Assembly: GCA_025201705.1 (NCBI GenBank)
Contig: MU616632.1
Location: forward strand, 1,764 to 14,590
DNA length: 12,827 nt
From: Dissophora ornata
Taxonomy: Eukaryota; Mortierellomycota; Mortierellomycetes; Mortierellales; Mortierellaceae
Direction: 5' to 3'
Shown in pieces: positions 1 to 7,921 of this stretch. A model generated the notes under the pieces. It ran no database searches and was not told the origin of the DNA. It saw nothing but the letters and a program-made list of their open reading frames with translations. The position numbers were made by a program, and so were the translations under genes. Each line of letters begins with the position of its first letter. Positions within the stretch are counted from its first letter, which is position 1.

Positions 1-8
1 TTGTTATT

Positions 9-34
9 AAAAAAAAAAAAAAAAAAAAAAAAAA
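9..34. repeat. 26-nt A homopolymer at left edge
   Basis: Twenty-six A on the plus strand, poly-T in the TRS120 sense. It lies downstream of the inferred donor at 72-71, so it is probably the pyrimidine tract of the next TRS120 intron, whose acceptor would be just outside the window. Confidence 0.8.
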
Positions 35-72
35 GGAGGGGCCCTCTTATTCAAGAAAACATAGATCCATAC

Positions 73-354
73 CATCCTCGCTTTCCAAGAACATCGACCT
101 TGACTTCATGCGTGCCTCCTACAGGGATATGACATTCGACTTCCCGGTTCCACGAAAAGACATTGGTCTTTTTCAAGAACAACTCCATCTCGTACGCATC
201 CTCTGCAGAGAGTTCGACTCCATTACTGTTGGTCGTGTTTCCATAATTGTTTCCGATCGTCAGTTGGCTCGTCGAGTCTGAGAAAGACAGTGTCACAAAA
301 TCCACAGGCGTCGTGCCAATGTTCTCAACCGTCAGTCGCATGGTGGTCCTAATG

Positions 355-401
<47 letters not shown>

Positions 402-3400
402 ACAGCAGTCAGTTTCTGGTGCTAGGTATCTTTCACGAACACTGAAAAAAAAGTACTTTCCAAGATGTCACATACTTTTCGCCTTCAAACAACATGACAG
501 AGCCATGCTGGAGCGAGGTAGAATTGATCTTTAGCAGCGGCTGTGTGGGGATCACGCTAACCGATGCAAACTTGGGCTCCGTCGCAGAAGTGTCCTTCTT
601 ATAAGTAAAGCTCTCCATGCCTCTGATAAATTGTACAAAAAATTAAAACATGCCAGAAAGTTAAAACCAATCTCCCCCCGAGAGTATCACCATACTTCTC
701 TCAAGAGCTGTCAACACCGAATTAATACCTCTTCTTGAATCGAACCATGGCCTCGGTGGTCGGTTCTGATGTCTTTGTATCCGTATCAATTGGGAGACCC
801 GTTCGAGGATTCGTTACAAAGAACTCCTCCTCTACACAATGAGTAATCTGGACCATACAGCCTCGAATCACAAGCTCTCCATGATGCTTGGGTACGCCTG
901 CCACGTTAATCGAGACAGTGGACTGGGCTGGGATCACAGTCGAGGTTGGGATGGCCTCGAATTCCACACCAGATGTTGAGAGTCGAATCTCTTGAACCTC
1001 AATATCGATGCCATGAGGGTTTGTTAAAGTCACAATAAAGTGTGCAGTTTCGTGGGCCACAAGATCCAGTTTGGCAACGTTGTTGACTTTACGATGGAAG
1101 GGGTTGTAGATAAAAGGGTCGATCTCGCCTGACGGCTTGACCGTGAGCTTGGTTTCGGGAATGATGTTTTTGAGAGTGTCCTTCGATCTGGTGAAAGGCA
1201 ACTTGCGTGCAGATGGTCTAATTGACGAGAAAAAAAACCAATTTCTTATTCAGCACAAACCTCTCCTTTTTTTTTTCTCTCTCTCTCTCTCTATCACAGA
1301 TATTTGACATCCCCAAAATGCGGTTAAAACTTAAACTTACGAGCAGACCTCAATGTCAACGACAAGCGCCTTGGTCCAGTAGTGAACCTCTGTCAGGTTA
1401 GCCACACCAGTTTTCTTGGCCGCTGCAAGGATGCGAGGCAGCGACGCGTACAGACCTGCTTGTTCCTCTCGTGTCAAGTATGCATAGAGCTGTCGCAACA
1501 GTGTCGTGGAAAAATGCAACATGGCCTTATAGTCTAGCAAGCGCAAATACACACATACATATGTTCAGACCTCGCGAGCCTCAAAGATTTGGTAAAGATC
1601 CCCCCCCCCGCTGTCTCCTTTGTTTTCGTCAGTCCTTATTCAAATTACCTGGAACAGCCTCAGAAACACGGATACACTCGTACAAGACATCGATCTGCAA
1701 CTCTGGCCATCCATGATCCATGTAAGCGTTACTGCCAGAAGTGAAATTCTCTCCCACACCAAAGACGCTACAAATCTCGGTCAAGCAATCAAGCACTCCA
1801 TGATCAGAGCTCGCAGTCTTCTTCAGGGTCGTTCCATTGGCTTGAGCAGCCGCAGCCTGAGCCAATCGCGTTTGATGCAATAACGGTGCAATCATGCGTA
1901 CAGCATATCTCAAATAGAGCGATTGCTTTCGTCGGAACTGGATGGCTCCCAGGATAGATGCGATGGTTGTTGTGAAATGAATCTGATATACAAAAAAAAA
2001 GGCGCGGTCAGGAACATCTATTCTCGAAAACTGCCCGCTACTTGAAAACTTTCATCAAAAAAAGTTTCCATTTCCCCATTTTACCTGATCGATGATCCAC
2101 AGCTCGTCCAGGCGTCCATTCCAGGTCTTGGAAACCCAGTTCATGATATCCGTCCTGCCGATGCCAAGGTGCGGCGTCGTGATACTGCTACTCCGTGATC
2201 TCAAAGTAGATGCCCGGTGCAACAGTCCTGAGGCTGATGAAGACGTCTGCGACTGAGTTCCTGAACTCGAATAGGTCATGGACTGCTGTTGCCCACCCTG
2301 GATTGCAGTACCATCTGCATTCACAAACATGTTCCCGCTCACAACGGCCGCCAGGGCTCGATCATCCAGAATACCATTACCACAGACAAAGCAAGTCGCA
2401 ATGAATTTGGTCACTTTCATACAAGCCTCCACGTAGAGGATGGCAGGAGTGGCATTGCTAGGAACTTTGTTGTAGAGCGTCAAAATGGTCTGGTACTTTT
2501 CGGGAACGTCAATGATCAGGGGTTTGATGGTGGGTGTGCTCTGAACCTTGGTGGCCTCGTTGGTCGTGGGCGATGTAGGCGACATCAACATTTGCTGTGC
2601 TTGTTGTTGATGGAATTGCTAAAAGAAAAGGAAAAAAAAATGTTTCCAGAAGTGTACGACAGGCGCATCAGAGATCGATATCATGGATGCAAAACGGAAG
2701 CGGCCGATCTTGTGTCTACAATTGCACAACATATGTCCCTTCCCCCCTTACAGTTAAATCAGCTTGAACAAAAGCCAACAGTACGACAGCGCAGTACAGC
2801 CCCTCCATAGCGCTCGCTTGCCACAGGAAATCCGCGTTTGCCTTTGCCACCTCGATCACCGATTGATAGCTGTGATATGAAAAAAAAGAAAGGTGTTACG
2901 AAGAGCATCAGAGACCGCTATTTCATAACCATAGATTTTTATAATCCTTTTCGCTTTCGCAAACCAGATTTTAAGCACTTCCACACCTTGTCACTGCTTC
3001 TGTCAATCGTCCCGCCATCAAGTACAAGTCTCCATAGAGCTTTTGAGCTCGCGCAGCTGTCCTCTTACGCAATCTCGGGTCCGCCACCAACGAGGGTTGC
3101 ACGTATTGATTTGCAGCATTCATGGATGCAAATCCAGCCGACGACATTGTACGCGAATGCGTTGATGATCCTGAAGTGGTCATGGCTGAAGGAGGAGCAG
3201 TCAAAGGCTTGATTCCATTGGCTGTCATTTCCTGTAATGACGCTGCGGTGGATGTTGCGGGGGTCGGTCCATTATGAGGTCCAAGTCTCGAATATATCGA
3301 GATGGCAGGATTGGGTGATTCAATGTCATGTCGCTTTCCGAGGGAAGATGCCTATGTATTTTTGAATCCGGAAGGAATAACGAATGCACTTAGAAAATTG

Positions 3401-4124
3401 ATCCTTTTTCATGTGTCCCCCCTATTGCGCTGTGAGAAACAAAGTCCTACAATGCTTTCGAATTCTGTCAGAATAGTCCTGGCCAGGTCGCAGATCAGGA
3501 CACGGAGATAGGATGAAGTGTTGCCAACATTGGGGATCATGATGACACCGCCTCCCCGCAGATCATCTGGGTGATCTTCCGATGGGTCAAAGGCGAAGCA
3601 CTGGTTCGCAACCGCTGAAGGATACTAGATCAATTGGAGCCATAAACGCATTAGGTGAGAAAAAGGTGATTCGGCGCTTCTAACTTGAATATAGTCGCGA
3701 CTAGGGGGTTAGCAAGTAGCAAAGGCTCATCATACCTTGGTAAGGATCTGTTGGAAATGCTGATATCCTGCTGTCATATTACCATCCGGCCACTCCTGAC
3801 AGTCCATGATTCCTATTACCTATGATGGACAAGCGATGATTAGCACCATGCACAACATATCCTAGATCCTGACATTGCTTTGTCGTCCTGCAAAAAAAAA
3901 AAAAAGAAGGGCTCGTTACTCCAAAGATGCGACGGTGCATTTGAAACTCTTCCAGGTACTGGTGCTCGACATTGTAAGAAGTTGCAAACTGAAAGTACAG
4001 CTGGCCTTCGTGCGGTACATTCTGACTGAAGAATGCTACGGGTGGATTTTTAATAAGATGTGTGTGAGTTTGTTCGTTTCTGTCATTGTCTCTCAGCGCT
4101 CTCCAGAGATGGACGTCCGATTCG

Positions 4125-4156
<32 letters not shown>

Positions 4157-4333
4157 TGAGCAGCAGGGCTTACAGGACTCTGTGCGCGGGCCCATCCAGA
4201 CTTCTTCAAGCTTGACAGAATGATGCAGGCGGAGCATCTTGACGTGGCGCTCAAAGGTAGCCTTTTTGATGGGGCCGACAGGCACGAGCAGGACGCGAAT
4301 GCGTGCTGCCGAGGTGAAGTTGACTGCATCCAT
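73..4333 (-). CDS. TRS120: TRAPPII complex subunit Trs120/TRAPPC9 (3' end outside window)
   Basis: Trs120 is a large subunit of TRAPPII, the tethering complex and Rab (Ypt31/32-Rab11 type) exchange factor of the late Golgi. Exons by GT-AG and frame: 4333-4174, about 4098-3920 (acceptor could be 4089), 3819-3736, 3624-3451, 3351-2987, 2869-2752, 2618-2085, 1982-1649, 1533-1341, 1217-729, 622-476, 348-73. Together they give about 1017 residues; the family is usually 1100-1400, so the rest lies past the left edge. The N-terminus (ARIRVLLVPVGPIK) and residues 114-199 (VIGIMDCQEWPDG, FESIASSLGKR) fit Trs120. Next come a helical-repeat segment (QKLYGDLYLMAGR, then YQSVIEVAKANADFLWQ), a Ser/Gln-rich insert in exon 7, and beta-rich Ig-like segments in exons 10-12 (VAKLDLVAHETAHF, MRLTVENIGTTPVDF). 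The last donor (GTATGG at 72) leaves a split Cys codon after LGKRG, as the family would predict. Identity is firm; single splice sites are less so. Confidence 0.92.
359..398. repeat. (AG)20 microsatellite in TRS120 intron 11
   Basis: About 20 uninterrupted AG units, read as (CT)n in the sense strand of TRS120. It sits in intron 11 (475-349), ending some 10 nt before the GCATTAG acceptor, and so forms the pyrimidine tract of that intron. Confidence 0.92.
1267..1292. repeat. T10 plus (CT)n tract in TRS120 intron 9
   Basis: A run of ten T followed by about eight CT units on the plus strand. It lies in the TRS120 intron 1340-1218 but in the opposite sense to the gene (A and GA in the transcript), so unlike the tract at 359-398 it cannot act as a pyrimidine tract. 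Confidence 0.85.
3892..3905. repeat. 14-nt A homopolymer in TRS120 intron 2
   Basis: Fourteen A on the plus strand (T in gene sense) early in intron 2 (3919-3820). It is followed by GCAG, which looks like an acceptor. Using it would leave an intron of only about 30 nt and would not join in frame to VIGIMDCQEWPDG, so the later acceptor at 3821-3820 is preferred. Confidence 0.75.
4125..4154. repeat. 30-nt A homopolymer (T tract of TRS120 intron 1)
   Basis: Thirty consecutive A on the plus strand, which is poly-T in the TRS120 sense. It lies inside intron 1 (4173 to about 4099) just before the acceptor, so it serves as the polypyrimidine tract. Length is likely to vary between strains and between sequencing runs. 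Confidence 0.9.
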
Positions 4334-4842
4334 GCCTGGTTATGTCCTGGTATATTTGCCGCAGTCCTGGCTTTTTTTTTTTTGTCGGCTCTGGTCCTGT
4401 TGCGTGCGGTGGGTGAGAGGGTGTTTCGAATAAGGGAGCGCGAGGGTATGGATGGTGGCTAGCAAGCAAGTCGCGAGATGATGGAACTAAAGTGGGCGGA
4501 AGAGGGGGAAAGGACAGTCCTGTGGAGGGTTGAAAGCAGAGACGTGCAGACTGGCAAGCGAAATTGAATTCCTGTGGCACGCAATCGCGCGTACCGCGTA
4601 GCAGCGACAATCAATCGACCTCTGTCGCATGTATCAACAGCGTCCTGTGGAGAACCCCTCAATCCTTCGCTTGCACGCTAGTCATCGCTAGCCATCGCTG
4701 ACACGGGAGACGTCATGTACATCTATCTTATGCTCGCTCGCGATTATTGTCTTTATTGTTTCTCATTAGATATCGTAACAGGGATATTGATACAACTAGT
4801 TTTCGTGAATGGCGTTCCCAGTCCAGCTGTCCGGATCGAGAA
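4334..4842 (-). promoter_or_regulatory. TRS120 upstream region / GOS1 3' flank
   Basis: A 509-nt gap between the GOS1 stop and the TRS120 start. The GOS1-proximal part holds a candidate poly(A) signal. The TRS120-proximal part carries a T11 run on the plus strand (about 4373-4383), purine-rich stretches, and no long conserved-looking reading frame. The TRS120 promoter must lie here, but no TATA box or named factor site can be assigned with confidence. Confidence 0.5.
4752..4757 (-). terminator. Candidate poly(A) signal of GOS1
   Basis: AATAAA on the minus strand about 86 nt after the GOS1 stop codon, at a normal distance for a eukaryotic cleavage signal. Supported only by motif and position. 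Confidence 0.5.
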
Positions 4843-5920
4843 CTACATGACAAAGTACAAGACACCAACCACACAGGATCCGATAACACAGGACAGGATA
4901 ACATTATCCCTGTTCTTTCTCGACTGGATCTTTCCAATCAGCTGGCCCACACTAGGCAGTTGTGATGCCACGTTATTGATCCTCTGGTTCACACTCAGCA
5001 ATGTCGATCGTTGTCTATCCAGATCGTCCTTGGTTGCGTATGCTTGTCTATAATTACCGTCGCCTAATGTTAGTCTTCTCCTGACAACGCATAGCCCACA
5101 TCTGACCAAATCAACGAAAAGAAAGACACATACTCAAGTGCACTATCTGCCAGACGATGGCTGCCGTCGATCCTTGACCGCTCGTTCAACAGGTAGTCAG
5201 AGGCAGATGCCCCGCTGCCAGAGGGCCCACCATTCTTGAACGTACTGATATCATCCCGGACAGAGCTCAGGAGCTGAGCATGATCCCTGGCTGCCCGCAC
5301 ATTCTGGCGTGCCTTTCTGTATTCCCTCGTGTAGTTGTGCAAGATATCACGGTGCTTCTGGAGAAGATGCACCATCGACAGAGGCGCCTGGCCATTTGTC
5401 TGTGTCTGTGTATCGAGATGTCCTGACATTCCATCTACAAGTCGGCTCAGCTATGGATGCAATATAAAGACATCCGTAATCAGCCTCTGCGAAGAAGGCA
5501 CGCACACTGGTTGTTTTTTTTTCCACTCTGCTGAGAAGCAAGGAGACATGTCGATCTGTGTACCTTCTCAAGCAACTCCTCAATATTCGCCTCAAGGTCT
5601 TCGCCAGTACCAGTGGCTCCTGTGCTGCTACTTGGTCCTGCCCCTGACCCTCCACCGACTCCTGCAGCTTGCTGCCCAGCGCCAGCTTTTACAGTAGACT
5701 TTGAGAGAGCGGTCAGCTTGGACTCGATTTCAATCTCCACCTGGCGGACCTCTTTACGCAGTGCATCCCAAGATGCGGGTCCTGTGGTAGAAGCTCCTGC
5801 TGTCCCTGTGGCTGCTGCGATGGCTAGTGCGGCATCGTTGAGAGATGAGGACGTTGCGCCAGGGGAGCTCAGAGGAGCGCTGCGGTAGATGGGGGTTCGG
5901 GTGGGAGTGGAGCTTTGCAT
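4843..5920 (-). CDS. GOS1: Golgi Qb-SNARE Gos1/GS28 (Golgi SNAP receptor complex member 1)
   Basis: A tail-anchored SNARE for vesicle fusion at the Golgi, partnering Sed5-type Qa SNAREs. Exons 5920-5564, 5450-5134 and 5047-4843 join in frame (introns 113 and 86 nt) to give 292 residues. The family N-terminal helix starts at about residue 50 (SWDALRKEVRQVEIEIESKL). The Habc-like region includes LLQKHRDILHNYTREYRKA (148-166). The SNARE motif spans about 203-266 with zero-layer Gln237 in DRQRSTL. LPSVGQLIGKIQSRKNRD precedes the C-terminal membrane anchor at about 273-291, which ends the protein. Residues 1-48 and about 76-107 are Ser/Thr/Ala/Gly-rich, so it is longer than yeast or human Gos1. 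The ATG at 5920 was chosen because it follows a plausible leader; the frame stays open upstream to ATGs at 6103 and 6097, which would add a low-quality extension. It lies in tandem with, and upstream of, TRS120. Confidence 0.93.
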
Positions 5921-5962
5921 TGGCCTTTTTTCTTCTTTCTCTAGTTTAGTCCCTGTCAGAGC

Positions 5963-5975
5963 GTGTGTGTGTGTG
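5963..5975. repeat. Short (GT)n tract upstream of GOS1
   Basis: A GT run of about six units followed by G6, located in the probable leader or promoter of GOS1, 40-60 nt before its chosen ATG. Confidence 0.7.
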
Positions 5976-6121
5976 GGGGGAATGTGTCGAAGAATGAGAT
6001 GACGATGATGAATGGAGTGGATGGGACGGGCAGTGTTTGCTGGGCGCATCCATTGTTCCAACTGTCGATCATATGCTTTAACCCTCTTTAACTGCATGCT
6101 CATTCATTTACAAAGGGGCTG

Positions 6122-6127
6122 TTTATT
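6122..6127 (-). terminator. Candidate poly(A) signal of the methyltransferase gene
   Basis: AATAAA on the minus strand 46 nt after the stop codon at 6173. Motif and spacing only. Confidence 0.5.
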
Positions 6128-6172
6128 GTAGTTCGCGGGAAAAGTGATCCATGCGTCTCTACAACCATTTAT

Positions 6173-7153
6173 CTACAGGGGCTTGGTGGCATGAATGAAT
6201 TGCCGGTGCTCCATCATACCAAGGTCCTCGCCTCGCTTGCTCATGTCCTTTCCCGTCGTGTTCTTCCCACCCCTTTGTTCCAAGGGCACAAGTCCACACT
6301 CACGCACCAGCAAACTGATCTCTTCCAGGTCATACAAGCGCTCGGCATAGAACTGATCTCGGATCACACCCTTGCTCGTTGACATCACCACCTCGCGACA
6401 TACCAGTCGCTTTCCATCCTTGCTCAACTCACGCTCTCGGCATGCGAGCATCGTATCGTTGACCCACTCCCAGCCGCGAGCCAAGTAGTTCTCACGGAGG
6501 TAAGCCCCGTCAGGGATATCCAACACAACATACCCTCCAGGCCGCAGGACGCGATAGATCTCCTTCAGCAGGTCCTTGTTCTCGTTATCCGAGGCAAAGT
6601 AGCCGAACGAGTTGCCCATCACCATCACGAGCGCAAACGAATTGTCCGAATGAGGGATTTCACGGCTATCACCCATCGTGAACTGAACGCGATTCGAGAC
6701 GTTTGCAGACGTGGCTCGCGATTGAGCCAACTCGACAAGATATTGTGATAAATCATGGCCGTGGAGATCCAAATGAGGATAAAGCTCTGCCAGCTGGAGA
6801 AGATGTCGTCCTTGGCCACAACACAAGTCGAGGATGCGGGTGTCCTCTGCTCCGGCTGGAGTCGCGGTCTGAAAGATGGAGCGGACGATCTCCTCCTCCT
6901 CTAGAAGCCGAATCTCTTGCAGTGTAATGGCCGGATCCTCAACGACATCGCCGTCAGTTTGAAGATAGAGATGGTCAAAGCCGGATTTCCACCACGCGCT
7001 CGGCACATATGACTCTGGGTTCTTGACACGACCGTAGCAAGTAGGCGATGGACCTGTAGGTGGAGTTTGCTTGGTCGTTTCTACAGGAAGATTCTTGACC
7101 GTCAAAAGTTGAACGGATTCCTCAGAGGATGTTGTGTGTGGGTGTGGAGACAT
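6173..7153 (-). CDS. Class I SAM-dependent methyltransferase (bacterial-like), substrate unknown
   Basis: A single-exon gene of 326 residues. Residues 107-115 (ILDLCCGQG) are the glycine-rich SAM-binding motif I. Asp134 in HGHDLS fits the acidic residue that holds the SAM ribose, GDSREIP (161-167) follows, and NSFGYF (181-186) with RVLRPGGYVVLDIPD (201-215) completes the fold. Before the core, WWKSGFDHLYL.TDGD (54-69) resembles the lead-in of bacterial methyltransferases whose core has the form LDLxCGxGRH. The start at 7153 is the first ATG that gives a sensible N-terminus, with an A at -3. The frame stays open a further 41 codons to a GTG at 7276, which is unlikely as a eukaryotic start. The first 40 residues are Ser/Thr/Pro-rich and no membrane segment is visible. 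Small molecule or protein substrate cannot be told. It is divergent from the XRN-like gene and upstream of GOS1. Confidence 0.85.
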   Translation of the reverse strand: MSPHPHTTSSEESVQLLTVKNLPVETTKQTPPTGPSPTCYGRVKNPESYVPSAWWKSGFDHLYLQTDGDVVEDPAITLQEIRLLEEEEIVRSIFQTATPAGAEDTRILDLCCGQGRHLLQLAELYPHLDLHGHDLSQYLVELAQSRATSANVSNRVQFTMGDSREIPHSDNSFALVMVMGNSFGYFASDNENKDLLKEIYRVLRPGGYVVLDIPDGAYLRENYLARGWEWVNDTMLACRERELSKDGKRLVCREVVMSTSKGVIRDQFYAERLYDLEEISLLVRECGLVPLEQRGGKNTTGKDMSKRGEDLGMMEHRQFIHATKPL

Positions 7154-7921
7154 TGTGGGTGGTGCAAGGTGTGCGATGGTCAGAACGGAGCAGAAGTGAG
7201 AAGGAGAAAGAAGTGCGAAGAAAGAAATGGTGGCATTGCGGCTGTAGAGCAAAGACTTTTTAGGACGCAAGGGCACGGAGATTTTTGATCAGGAGAGATG
7301 AGAGATGGGACTATGCAAAACATTCTGCTGGGCCAGTGAATAGCCATGGAGCAGATTACAGACAATATTATAGGTCGGATGCGCGGGGAGCAGATAATCA
7401 ATTCAGGGAGAGGGAGTCTAGGCGTTCCCACGGGAAGAAAAAAAGGGATGTCAATGCAGGGGAACTTCTTTTTTTTTGGTGGGGGAGAAGGGTGGATGGC
7501 CTGACAGAGAAACACGTCCTGACAACGGCCTGCTGTGCAAATAAAGGAAGGCCAGCTTAGCAGCAATCGTGATCCTCCCTCGACAGACCCGAGGGATCGC
7601 GTTGACACACGCGTCGTGCGGTGGACGGGAGGAATGCGGCGTGTCGTGCGCCCAATCGACGAGTTCCATTTCCAGCTCTCTCTGCACGCGCCACCACGCG
7701 TCTTGTCTGTCCGGTCGTGTCTGTTGGACCGTTGGCGTGTGCGCCGCAGTGCACGCCGTGACCTTCTTGCCGTTCCTGCGGCAGCCCCGATCCTCTCAAA
7801 TCCACCAGCCCATTCTTCTCCATCCGCATCCCTTCTTCATCCACCCACATTCACATCTTCCACATCCTCCACATCACTCCACATCACTCCCACTCCCTCA
7901 TCCATCCATCCTCACTTCCCA
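7154..7921. promoter_or_regulatory. Divergent promoter region, methyltransferase / XRN-like gene
   Basis: 768 nt between two divergent starts. The left part is purine-rich on the plus strand (leader of the minus-strand gene). The centre (about 7560-7760) is GC-rich with many CGCG/CGTG steps. The last 120 nt before the XRN-like ATG are almost pure C/T/A with direct repeats of CCACATCACT and CATCC, typical of a fungal C/T-rich leader. The frame of the XRN-like gene is open back through this region to at least 7535. No TATA box can be assigned. Confidence 0.6.

Larger units (their letters stand above)
5921..6172 (-). promoter_or_regulatory. GOS1 promoter/leader and methyltransferase 3' flank
   Basis: A 252-nt gap between two same-strand genes. 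It includes a minus-strand AATAAA at 6127-6122, 46 nt after the methyltransferase stop, and then the short GOS1 leader. The GOS1 promoter must therefore be compact or overlap the upstream gene's 3' end. Confidence 0.5.

Noticed and set aside
4125..4154. Poly-A run as the tail of a retroposed element
   Set aside because: It sits inside a well-supported TRS120 intron just before the acceptor, with no element body or target-site duplication beside it.
4251..4662. Minus-strand frames in the TRS120 upstream region
   Set aside because: They overlap the start of TRS120 in another frame, have biased low-quality composition and no recognisable domain.
4893..4912. Inverted repeat around GGATAACATTATCC, loosely like a homing-endonuclease target
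   Set aside because: It lies in the last GOS1 exon and encodes conserved residues (RDNVIL) at the membrane anchor; the six-base arms are within chance and no endonuclease gene is near.
5480..6103. GOS1 start at 6103 rather than 5920
   Set aside because: The added 61 residues are Arg/His-rich without family resemblance, and the start would lie only 70 nt from the neighbouring stop, leaving little room for a promoter.
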